From Corynebacterium incognita (GTDB lineage Bacteria; Actinomycetota; Actinomycetes; Mycobacteriales; Mycobacteriaceae), in NCBI RefSeq assembly GCF_014217255.1, contig NZ_CP059404.1, positions 1,984,001 to 2,048,000 on the forward strand: a stretch of DNA of 64,000 bases, read 5' to 3'. A program made the translations under genes and the position numbers. Under the pieces are notes generated by a model. The model ran no database searches, was not told the origin of the DNA, and saw nothing but the letters and a program-made list of their open reading frames with translations. This document shows positions 15,789 to 23,000 of the stretch, in pieces. Every line of letters starts with the position of its first letter. Position 1 is the first letter of the stretch.

Positions 15789-16820
15789 ATGATTGACGTT
15801 GCATCCTCTGTCCTCGTCGCGCCCATGGCAGGCGGCCCCATCACTCCTGCGCTCATCAAGGCCGCCGAGGCCGCCGGGTCTTTCGCTTTCCTACCGCTGG
15901 GGCGCGTGGCCCCACAGCGCGCCCGTGAGTTACTCGCGGAACTGGAGGGACACCGCTTTGGGGTGAACCTGTTCTATCCCCAGGAGCCCATCACGGAGGA
16001 AGCCGAGCAGTGGGCGCGGGCGCTGGCCGACGAATTGGGGGTGGAGTACCCGGACGTGGACTACACCTTTGACTACGCCGAGCTTGTCGACGCCGTGCTC
16101 GCCGCGCCGACCCGGCCTGAAGTTTTTTCCACGATGTTCGGCTGCCCACCTGCCGCGGAGGCGGCGGCCCTGCAGGATGCCGGCATGGAGGTGTGGGCGA
16201 CGGTGACCACCCCAACGGAGGCGATCGCTGCGCGGGAGCGGGGTGTGGACGTGATCGTCGTCCAGGCCGCCGCGGCCGGCGGCCACCGCGGAACGTGGGA
16301 GGTGGAGGCCACCCCCAACGAGTTTCCGCTGCGCGACCTCGTGGCGCAGGTGCACGCTGCGCTGGCGGAGTCAGGAGCATCAGAGGAAGCAAAGAGTATC
16401 CCGCCGCTGGTGGCAGCGGGCGGGTTGCGCGACGCCGCGGAGGTCGCCGAGGCCTTGACTTGGCCGGGCGTGGCCAAGGTGTCGTGTGGTTCAGCGTTTT
16501 TGCTCGCCGCCGAAGCAGGCACGAGTCCGGTCAACCGGGCGTTGATTCGCCGCGGGGGTAATACTGTAGCTACCAGGGCGTTTACCGGCCGTGTGGCGCG
16601 CGGCATGGAAACCGCGTTCACTCGCACTACCCCCGCCGCGCCGGGCGCCTACCCGCACCTGAACTCCCTCCTGGGCCGCCTGCGACCGTCGGCAAGCCTG
16701 CAGGACCTGGGCAGCTCCAAGCCCGGCGAGCTGGATTACGCTTACTGCCTCGTTGGGGTGGAACCGGAACGGATCAGCGGGGGTAGTGTGGCGGAGGTAC
16801 TACAGCGCCTAAACAAATAG
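15789..16820 (+). CDS. Nitronate monooxygenase-family flavoenzyme
   Basis: FMN-dependent TIM-barrel oxidoreductase of 343 aa related to 2-nitropropane dioxygenase, which oxidises nitronates to carbonyl compounds and nitrite. N-terminal VLVAPMAGGPITPAL, the central VIVVQAAAAGGHRG with the catalytic-type His, and the phosphate-binding AAGGLRDAAEVAEALTWPGVAKVSCGSAFL are as in the family. ATG 15789 follows TAGGCT by seven bases. It is transcribed divergently from pth across a 31-bp spacer. The true substrate (nitronate detoxification or another reaction) is not shown by sequence. Confidence 0.85.
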   Translation: MIDVASSVLVAPMAGGPITPALIKAAEAAGSFAFLPLGRVAPQRARELLAELEGHRFGVNLFYPQEPITEEAEQWARALADELGVEYPDVDYTFDYAELVDAVLAAPTRPEVFSTMFGCPPAAEAAALQDAGMEVWATVTTPTEAIAARERGVDVIVVQAAAAGGHRGTWEVEATPNEFPLRDLVAQVHAALAESGASEEAKSIPPLVAAGGLRDAAEVAEALTWPGVAKVSCGSAFLLAAEAGTSPVNRALIRRGGNTVATRAFTGRVARGMETAFTRTTPAAPGAYPHLNSLLGRLRPSASLQDLGSSKPGELDYAYCLVGVEPERISGGSVAEVLQRLNK

Positions 16821-16892
16821 GTGCCGGGTGGAGGATGTAGAATTTGGGGGAACATTTGTTGAATTCCCCCACACATGAGAAGGAATGATTCC

Positions 16893-18356
16893 GTGAGCGA
16901 GAACGGCAACCTCAGCAACGCAGGACACCTGGACTGGGACCAGCGCATTGAAAACGCGCAGGAAATGATCCCGCTGATTCACCAGCTGCACCGCAACAAC
17001 AACGTCGTCACCTCTGTTTTCGGCCGCCTCCTCGTAGGCGTGACGGACATTGACATCATCAAGTCCCACCGCTACGCCCGCCGCATCACCGACCGCGAGC
17101 TGAACACCGCCGAGACCCTGCCCATCCTGCGTGAGCTGGTGGACATGAACCTGGGCACCGCAAGCCTGGACCTGGGCCGCCTGGCCCAGGGCTTCCAGGA
17201 CTCCGGCAGCGAGGACCTGCGTGGCTACCTTGAGTCCGAGCTCGCAGAGATCGTTGGCGCCGGCTCTAAGGCTGAGCCGCGCGACGTCGTGCTCTACGGC
17301 TTCGGCCGCATCGGCCGCCTCCTGGCCCGCATCCTCATCGCTCGCGAGGCTGCCTACGGCGGCGTGCGCCTGCGCGCCATCGTCGTGCGCAAGAAGGGTG
17401 ACGGTGACATTATCAAGCGCGCCTCGCTGCTGCGCCGCGACTCCGTGCACGGCGCCTTCAACGGCACCATCACCGTGGACGAGGAGAACGAGGTTATCTG
17501 GGCCAACGGCACCAAGATCCAGATGATCTACGCCAACAACCCGGCGGAGATCGACTACACCTCCTACGGCATCGACAACGCCATCGTGGTGGATAACACC
17601 GGCGCGTGGCGCGACCGCGAGGGCCTGTCGCAGCACCTGGAGTCCAAGGGCGTGGACCGCGTTCTGCTCACCGCACCGGGCAAGGGCGACATCAAGAACA
17701 TTGTCTACGGCATCAACCACGGCGACGTCGTGGACGAGGACAAGATCCTCTCCGCAGCATCCTGCACCACCAACGGCATCACCCCGGTGCTCAAGGTCAT
17801 CAACGACCGCTACGGTGTGGCCCACGGCCATGTGGAGACCGCGCACTCGTTCACCAATGACCAGAACCTCATTGACAACTTCCACAAGGCAGACCGCCGC
17901 GGTCGCGCCGCCGGCCTGAACATGGTGCTCACCGCCACCGGCGCGGCGAAGGCTGTGGCGAAGGCTGTGCCGGAGTTCGCTGGCAAGCTCACCGGCAACG
18001 CCATCCGCGTTCCTACCCCGGACGTCTCCATGGCTGTGCTCAACCTGGAGCTGGAGAAGGAGACCACCAAGGAGGAGGTCAACGACTTCCTGCGTAACGT
18101 GGCTCTGCACTCCGACCTGCGCCAGCAGATCAGCTACATCGCCTCCCCGGAGGTCGTGTCGTCTGACTTCGTGGGCTCCACCCACGCTGGCGTTGTGGAC
18201 GGCTTGGCGACGATCGCGTCCGGCAAGCACCTCGTGCTCTACGTCTGGTACGACAACGAGTTCGGCTACTCCAACCAGGTCATCCGCATCGTCGAAGACC
18301 TGGCCGGCGCCCGCCCGACCGTGCTGCCGAAGCGCGTAGCTCCAGAAGAGCTGTAG
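16893..18356 (+). CDS. gapB: Glyceraldehyde-3-phosphate dehydrogenase GapB
   Basis: Phosphorylating GAPDH of 487 aa. About 125 N-terminal residues precede the Rossmann start VVLYGFGRIGRLLARIL; this extension is a feature of corynebacterial GapB. The catalytic Cys is in SAASCTTNGITPVLKV, the sugar-phosphate site in TATGAAKAV, and WYDNEFGYSNQV closes the domain. GapB in C. glutamicum works mainly in gluconeogenesis with NADP, which I infer also here. GTG 16893 has AAGGA eight bases upstream; the ATG at 16875 overlaps that site and is rejected. A strong terminator follows. Confidence 0.93.
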   Translation: MSENGNLSNAGHLDWDQRIENAQEMIPLIHQLHRNNNVVTSVFGRLLVGVTDIDIIKSHRYARRITDRELNTAETLPILRELVDMNLGTASLDLGRLAQGFQDSGSEDLRGYLESELAEIVGAGSKAEPRDVVLYGFGRIGRLLARILIAREAAYGGVRLRAIVVRKKGDGDIIKRASLLRRDSVHGAFNGTITVDEENEVIWANGTKIQMIYANNPAEIDYTSYGIDNAIVVDNTGAWRDREGLSQHLESKGVDRVLLTAPGKGDIKNIVYGINHGDVVDEDKILSAASCTTNGITPVLKVINDRYGVAHGHVETAHSFTNDQNLIDNFHKADRRGRAAGLNMVLTATGAAKAVAKAVPEFAGKLTGNAIRVPTPDVSMAVLNLELEKETTKEEVNDFLRNVALHSDLRQQISYIASPEVVSSDFVGSTHAGVVDGLATIASGKHLVLYVWYDNEFGYSNQVIRIVEDLAGARPTVLPKRVAPEEL

Positions 18357-18390
18357 CCACCTTGGCGGGGCGCATGCGCCCCGATAGATA

Positions 18391-18440
18391 AAGGGCGTTC
18401 CTCCATAGCATTGCATTGCGGTATAGGAACGCCCTTATTT
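18391..18440 (+). terminator. gapB terminator
   Basis: AAGGGCGTTCCT (18391-18402) pairs perfectly with AGGAACGCCCTT (18425-18436), followed by ATTTTATTT. Just before it, 18367-18382 is a perfect 16-bp GC-rich palindrome that may aid termination or mRNA stability. Confidence 0.8.
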
Positions 18441-18486
18441 TATTTCTGTATCCAGCCTTTTGTTCAGTCATAGCGGTGGACAACCG

Positions 18487-18807
18487 TTAGGCAGAGTCAT
18501 GATGAGCAGAGACCGGTTTATCCCAAACTGCGAAGGCAAACACGACGACGCATGAAACAACGGCGATCGTGAGAGCGTAGCTGGGCTCTTCTGGGAGCAG
18601 ATAGGCCACCGCCGTCGAGAGAAAGAGAAACACCAGCAGGGAAAGTGGTGCGGGCTTGTCCTTAGCGGGGGCGAAGATTTTTCGCCCGACTGCAATCACA
18701 ACAAGAAGTAGCACTGGAACTAGGGCGAGCCACAGATTTCCCATTGCCAAGAAGTAGATGTATGCGCCGAACGCTGCGCAAAGAGCTGCGCTTTGAACGA
18801 GTTTCAT
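18487..18807 (-). CDS. Small four-helix membrane protein, possible immunity
   Basis: A 106-residue protein of unknown family with four hydrophobic segments: KLVQSAALCAAFGAYIYFLA, LWLALVPVLLLVVIAVG, LSLLVFLFLSTAVAYLL and ALTIAVVSCVVVFAFAVW. ATG 18807 is chosen; an AAGGA lies 13 bases upstream, rather far. In-frame ATG 18867 and GTG 19077 would overlap the bacteriocin-like reading frame and add residues that look non-coding. It starts 41 bp after the halocin-C8-like pseudogene on the same strand. Small multi-span proteins often give self-protection beside bacteriocin genes, so an immunity role is a hypothesis. Local base composition is more AT-rich than the neighbours. Confidence 0.55.
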   Translation of the reverse strand: MKLVQSAALCAAFGAYIYFLAMGNLWLALVPVLLLVVIAVGRKIFAPAKDKPAPLSLLVFLFLSTAVAYLLPEEPSYALTIAVVSCVVVFAFAVWDKPVSAHHDSA

Positions 18808-18848
18808 TGCCGATTCAAGTTCCTTAACGGTAGACAGGATGCTCGTTA

Positions 18849-19644
18849 CTATTTTGTATCCGCGCATACCCGCTGCTTTGCACCGCTGCAGCCAAACATA
18901 CTGATGAGCCCCAGCACAGCGCCGCAGGCTATGCCGCCAACGACGGAGATACCAAGCAACGCGCAAACGATGGCAGCACCGGCTCCACTCCCAACAGTGC
19001 ACAGAGAATTTACTGATCTCAGACAAGCATCGTAGCCGGTGCCGTAATCGGGAGCAGAAGCTCGTGTAGTGCTTCACAGTGTTGGCTTGTCTTCAGAACG
19101 AATGACTTCTCCTGTTTCATCAATCGTACCTTCCCATATCTGCTGGGCCTCTGAGAACACCTCAGCGTCGAATCCGTTGGTTGTAGTGTTTTTCCCGGAA
19201 GCGATATTCTTGCTCCTTCACAACCGTTCGTAGATTCATATCAACGGCGTGAAGCTCGATTGCCGTGGTGTCGCTGCCGATATTGGTGGCAGAATAGATG
19301 ACAAAGTTTTCTTTGTCTCGCCTTTCGACGATGTAGTTATCAGTATTAAGCTCAGAATTACTTGCCGTATAGCCCTTTACCCCCAGAAGATGGTCCTGTC
19401 CTTGTGAAATGCGGCGGGGTGACTTGTCAGGGAAGGCGATCCGGAGGACCTCGCTTTTTTGGCGGCCAGTCGCCAGTCTTTTTTCTACGTCGCTAGGAAG
19501 CTGGATCGATTGGACATTGATGGGTTGTGTCGATGGGTTGTGTCGCGCTTGCAGAAGGAATTTCTACAAGAAAGAGCGCGCAGGTGATTGTTGCCAATGT
19601 GGCAATGATTTTTGCAACGTTCCGGTGGGCTGTTCCCGAATCAA
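18849..19644 (-). pseudogene. Broken secreted protein, halocin C8-like C-terminus
   Basis: A degraded gene read in three frames. AGGAGG (19650-19655) precedes TTG 19644. A signal peptide follows (NVAKIIATLATITCALFLVE, ending PSASA), then about 150 residues in another frame (including GVKGYTASNSELNTDNYIVE), then TNGFDAEVFSEAQQIWEG. The C-terminal part, 18849-19073, has six cysteines as C-x7-CTVG...-C-ALLGI-x7-C. That order and spacing match the mature halocin C8 peptide as I remember it. Damage: a probable one-base loss near 19612-19641, a 13-bp tandem duplication at 19520-19545, one extra base near 19195, and an in-frame TGA at 19074-19076. Repaired, it would be about 260 residues, near the 283 of the halocin C8 precursor. 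Product is unlikely to be made. Confidence 0.65.
19520..19545. repeat. 13-bp tandem duplication causing a frameshift
   Basis: ATGGGTTGTGTCG occurs twice head to tail (19520-19532, 19533-19545). Removing one copy joins the signal-peptide frame to the following coding frame (SASATQPINVQSIQ), so the duplication itself is an inactivating lesion of the halocin-like gene. Confidence 0.85.
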
Positions 19645-19700
19645 AGTTTCCTCCTGAGAGAGAAGTTATAATTCGATTGTGATTGGGTATAGGTAGTCAG

Positions 19701-19746
19701 CTAAAATCTTGCGAGGCCTGCGGAGCCCTAATTGCGGGGTTAGGGC
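19701..19746 (-). terminator. Possible terminator after FAH gene
   Basis: GCCCTAA (19725-19731) and TTAGGGC (19740-19746) form a short stem just past the stop of the fumarylacetoacetase-family gene. A second weak GC-rich hairpin and ATTTTA follow on the minus strand. Termination strength is uncertain. Confidence 0.35.
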
Positions 19747-19751
19747 GCAAT

Positions 19752-20684
19752 CTAGTTAGATTGAATTAGCCCTTCGATATCGTTCAACCGCGTCACGTTC
19801 TCGATTTGGCCGAGTCCTTCAATCGTGATTCGTGTGGGTTGGCCGTTGCGGAGGAAGGCCTGCGGTTCGCGGGCGAAGCCGACGCCCTCCGGGGTGCCGG
19901 TGGCGATGACATCGCCTGGGTTGAGCGGGTAGAGGTGGGAGCAGAACTCGATGAGCTTAGCCACGGAGAAGATGAGGTTGTCGGTGTTGTCGTGCTGGCG
20001 GACCTCACCGTCAACGGTGGTGATGAGCGATGCCTTATTGCCCGGAGCCCACTCGTCGCTGGTGGTCAGCCATGGGCCGAAGCCCGCGGTGCGGTAGAAC
20101 GACTTGCCCTGGTGGAACTGGGTGGTGCGGCGCTGGAAGTCGCGCAGCGTGTAGTCGTTCATGATGGCGTAGCCGGCGGCGTAGTCCAGCGCCTCCGCCG
20201 CGGAAACCTGGTGCGCGCGTTGCCCGATGACCACGGCGAGCTCGCCTTCGTAGTCCGGCTGGGCCTGGGCGAAGGGCGGGAGATCCACGTCGTCGAAAGG
20301 CCCGGTGAGCGCGTCGGCGAACTTGATGAACAACGTCGGGTGATCGGGGAAATCGCGGCCCATCTCGCGGACGTGTTTGGCGTAGTTCAGGCCGGTACAG
20401 ATGATTTTCTCCGGGCGCGGGACAACGGGAGCCAAGTCCTTGCGCCCGAACTTGATCGAGCGCGCCGCGGCGACGCCCACGGTGGCGGACTCGGCGACAT
20501 CGCGCCAGTCTGGGTACTGGAGGAGCTCGCCGACGTCAGTGACGCCCGGGATGAGGATCGCTGAACCTAGGGCCTCACCGGAGGCGGGGTGGGTGGCGGC
20601 GAAGTCAATCGGCTCGGTGATCACGGCTGCGGCGGTGGCCACCGCGTCTGAGCGCTCGTCGGTGCGGATGGTCGCTAACTTCAT
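19752..20684 (-). CDS. Fumarylacetoacetate hydrolase-family protein
   Basis: A 310-residue enzyme of the FAH fold, cytosolic metal-dependent hydrolases or decarboxylases acting on 3-oxo acids. After an N-terminal domain, the catalytic region has ICTGLNYAKHVREMG, the metal ligands in QPDYEGELAVVIGQ, NDYTLRDFQRR, KSFYRTAGFGPWLTT, and ATGTPEGVGFAREP. These are general FAH motifs and do not fix the substrate: oxaloacetate decarboxylase, acylpyruvase or an aromatic-degradation step are all possible. The start is three bases after the stop of the second pth gene, so it is cotranscribed with pth and perhaps rplY read-through. Confidence 0.85.
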   Translation of the reverse strand: MKLATIRTDERSDAVATAAAVITEPIDFAATHPASGEALGSAILIPGVTDVGELLQYPDWRDVAESATVGVAAARSIKFGRKDLAPVVPRPEKIICTGLNYAKHVREMGRDFPDHPTLFIKFADALTGPFDDVDLPPFAQAQPDYEGELAVVIGQRAHQVSAAEALDYAAGYAIMNDYTLRDFQRRTTQFHQGKSFYRTAGFGPWLTTSDEWAPGNKASLITTVDGEVRQHDNTDNLIFSVAKLIEFCSHLYPLNPGDVIATGTPEGVGFAREPQAFLRNGQPTRITIEGLGQIENVTRLNDIEGLIQSN

Positions 20685-20687
20685 GGC

Positions 20688-21260
20688 CTATTTCAACATC
20701 CTTTCCACTTCGTCGGCAGCATCCGCACACATGATGGGGATGTCCGCTTGTTCCTGCTTGCCAAAGGGCTTGAGCACGAAGGCAGCCGGATCCATGCGCC
20801 CTGGGGGACGACCGATCCCCATCGCGACGCGCGTGTAGTCCTTGCTGCCCAGGGATGTGGTGCAGGACTTGAGCCCATTATGGCCATGATCGCCGCCGCC
20901 GGTGCGGGCCTTGATCACGCCGAAGTCTAATTCGAGCTCGTCGTGGATGACCACGACGTTGGCAGTGGGCACCGAGAAGTACTTGGCCAGGGCGGACACC
21001 GGCCCACCGGAGAGGTTCATGAACGTACGCGGCGTGGCAAGAACCACTTTGCCAGTGCCCAGGCGCCCGGCGGCAAGTTCGGCGACCATGGCATTGGTCT
21101 TCTTGTGGGTGCTCAGGGTAGCGGGCATACCTGAAGCGCGGCCCAGGAGCTCGTCAATGACGTCGTAGCCGATGTTGTGGCGCGTGCCCGCGTGGTGAGG
21201 CCCGGGATTGCCTAGACCGACCACTAGCACGGTCTCGGAGGTATTCAAGGAAACGTTCAC
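20688..21260 (-). CDS. pth: Peptidyl-tRNA hydrolase, paralog 2
   Basis: A 190-residue Pth of the usual length. VVGLGNPGPHHAGTRHNIGYDV has the catalytic His; RTFMNLSGGPV, HDELELDFG, GGGDHGHNGLKS and MGIGRPPGR complete the active site. It lies downstream of rplY behind a strong terminator and three bases before the FAH-family gene. In many bacteria pth follows the L25 gene, so this copy is in the ancestral location; the paralog at 15086 carries an N-terminal extension. Both probably recycle peptidyl-tRNA. Confidence 0.93.
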   Translation of the reverse strand: MNVSLNTSETVLVVGLGNPGPHHAGTRHNIGYDVIDELLGRASGMPATLSTHKKTNAMVAELAAGRLGTGKVVLATPRTFMNLSGGPVSALAKYFSVPTANVVVIHDELELDFGVIKARTGGGDHGHNGLKSCTTSLGSKDYTRVAMGIGRPPGRMDPAAFVLKPFGKQEQADIPIMCADAADEVERMLK

Positions 21261-21280
21261 GCCACCTATTGTGGCACAAC

Positions 21281-21328
21281 AAAAACCCCGCGCCGCCAGC
21301 CCTCACGAAGTGGGGCGGCGGCGCGGGG
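21281..21328 (-). terminator. rplY terminator
   Basis: On the minus strand CCCCGCGCCGCC (21328-21317) pairs with GGCGGCGCGGGG (21297-21286) and is followed at once by TTTTT. It sits between rplY and the downstream pth gene. Confidence 0.85.
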
Positions 21329-21376
21329 AGTTGCACAGCCAAGATCGGGGCTGATGTGCCCCGGCGAGGGGAGCGA

Positions 21377-22021
21377 CTACTCGGAGTCCTCAGCCTTTTC
21401 CTCAGAGGACTCAGCGCCAGCCTCGGCGCCGCCTTCCTCAGCAGCCTCAGCGGCAGCCTCAACCTCGGCATCCTCCTGCGGAACAGTCACAGACAGGATG
21501 ACGGTCTCTGCGTCGGCCACCAGGGTGGTGTCTGCCGGCATGGTCAGGTCCGCAGCGGTGACCACAGCGCCGTCCTCCAGGCCTTCCACGGAGACCTCGA
21601 TTTCGGAAGGAATGTTCAGAACGTCTGCCTCGACCAAGAGCTCGTAAGCGTCCTGGTTGACCATGAGGCCCGGTGCCGGCTCGCCGACGACGGTGAGCGG
21701 AACCTCAACCTCGGCCTTCTGGCCACGGACGATGGAGAGCAGGTCAACGTGGTCGATGTCCAGGGTCAGCATGTTCTGATCCACGTTCTTGACCATGGTC
21801 AGGTGCTGCTCGCCGTCGATCTCCAGCTCCAGAACGGCGTTGACGCCCTCGTTACGGACCAGTGCCTGGATGTCCAGCAGCGGAACGGCGAAGTGGATCG
21901 GCTCGGTGTTCGAACCGTAGATAACACCTGGAACCTTCCATGCCTGGCGCAGGCGGCGGGACGGGCCCTTGCCGAATTCGGTACGTGCTTCTGCCTTGAT
22001 TACTGGGCGCTTATTAGCCAT
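21377..22021 (-). CDS. rplY: Ribosomal protein bL25 (CTC form)
   Basis: Binds 5S rRNA in the large ribosomal subunit. At 214 aa it is the long CTC-type form: an N-terminal L25 domain (ANKRPVIKAEARTEFGKGPS), a second beta domain, and a strongly acidic Glu/Ala tail from about residue 180. ATG 22021 has AAGGAG nine bases upstream. A hairpin followed by T residues lies in the leader, which may attenuate transcription. The C-terminal Glu/Ala run is common in actinobacterial L25. Confidence 0.93.
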   Translation of the reverse strand: MANKRPVIKAEARTEFGKGPSRRLRQAWKVPGVIYGSNTEPIHFAVPLLDIQALVRNEGVNAVLELEIDGEQHLTMVKNVDQNMLTLDIDHVDLLSIVRGQKAEVEVPLTVVGEPAPGLMVNQDAYELLVEADVLNIPSEIEVSVEGLEDGAVVTAADLTMPADTTLVADAETVILSVTVPQEDAEVEAAAEAAEEGGAEAGAESSEEKAEDSE

Positions 22022-22081
22022 GAGTTACTCCTTGAGAAAAGTTGTTGATGGCGGCGAGGTTTTGCGACCCTAGAGACGACA

Positions 22082-22125
22082 AAAGCCTGCCGATGGACGT
22101 CTTGGACGAGTCATCGCAGGCTGAG
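22082..22125 (-). promoter_or_regulatory. Hairpin with T tract in rplY leader
   Basis: On the minus strand AGCCTGCGATG pairs with CATCGGCAGGCT (one bulged base), followed by TTTGTC. It lies 60-100 bases before the rplY ATG and after a candidate -10 (TACATT, 22228-22223). It is either an attenuator of rplY or the terminator of the upstream AlkD-like gene. Confidence 0.5.
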
Positions 22126-22268
22126 ATAAAGATCAAGCAAGCATGAACTTGTTAAAATCGCGTCGATAACGGCCTTTGCACTCCATCGGGAATGTGCAGC
22201 AGCCCTCGCCGAGACGTCGACTAATGTAGCACGCCGACCCCGGCGATTCCAAACCGCCAAGGAGGGCG

Positions 22269-22997
22269 TTAGTGGAGGTTTTTTAGTGCCTCGCGGCGCG
22301 ACAATGGGGACAGGTCCGCGTGGTATGCGCGGCAGAACTCTTGCACCCAGTCCGGGTCGTGGTGCGCCACGTCCCGCAGCGCCCAGCCGATGGCCTTTTC
22401 AATGAAGAACTTCGGCCCCGGCCCGGCAAAGGGGTGTTCTTCCCAGCGCAGGCACGTGGGTGAGGTTGCTAGGTTTGCGGCGATGGCCTGGGTGAGGAGG
22501 TCCTTGTCCAGTACGCCGTCCTTGGCGAAGCCCAGCTGGCACAGGACGCCCACGCGGCGTACCCACAGGTCGGGGTCAGTGGCCCAGCTCGCCAGAATGG
22601 GACGCGCGGCGTCAGGTTCGGTGCGCAGGGAAGTGCCGGCCACCTTTGCCAGATGGTCCACCGTATCCCACCACGATTTGGAGGTGATGAGCACCTTGAG
22701 AGTGTCCAGTTCCGCGGCGGGGAGTGTCTGGCGCCGCAGGTGATCCACGGCGACGTACTGGAACTCCCGTTCGGGCTCATCCCAGCAGTCATCCACCAAT
22801 TCCCAGTCCAAGGGGCGGCGGGCTAAAAGATCCTTCACGGCTTGGCGACGTCGCGTGGAGTCGATGCCGAGGAAAGGGAAGAGGTCCTGCATATACCCGG
22901 CCATCCCCACCGCGCGGGGTTCATCCCGCAGGGGGTACAGCCGGTCACGCAGGACCTCAATGAGGGCAGGGGAGCCCGACTCGAAAGTCGCGTTCAC
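22269..22997 (-). CDS. AlkD-like DNA alkylation repair protein
   Basis: All-helical HEAT-repeat protein of 242 aa resembling AlkD DNA glycosylases, which excise N3/N7-alkylpurines. GIDSTRRRQAVKDLL near residue 50, the SWWDTVDHLA stretch with the aromatic and Asp residues that face DNA in AlkD, TDPDLWVRRVGVLCQL, and FFIEKAIGWALRDVAHHDP are family features. The start is three bases after the prs stop, so the gene is cotranscribed with prs. Some AlkD relatives are not glycosylases, so activity is inferred. Confidence 0.85.
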   Translation of the reverse strand: MNATFESGSPALIEVLRDRLYPLRDEPRAVGMAGYMQDLFPFLGIDSTRRRQAVKDLLARRPLDWELVDDCWDEPEREFQYVAVDHLRRQTLPAAELDTLKVLITSKSWWDTVDHLAKVAGTSLRTEPDAARPILASWATDPDLWVRRVGVLCQLGFAKDGVLDKDLLTQAIAANLATSPTCLRWEEHPFAGPGPKFFIEKAIGWALRDVAHHDPDWVQEFCRAYHADLSPLSRREALKNLH

Positions 22998-23000
22998 CTC

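Noticed and set aside
16809..18416. 535-codon open frame antisense to gapB
   Set aside because: It is a shadow of the strongly codon-biased gapB frame; its product has no recognisable domain.
18808..19077. Long N-terminal extension of the 18487 membrane protein from GTG 19077
   Set aside because: The added 90 residues are rich in Arg, Cys and Trp, look non-coding, and lie out of frame over the conserved Cys-rich bacteriocin-like domain.
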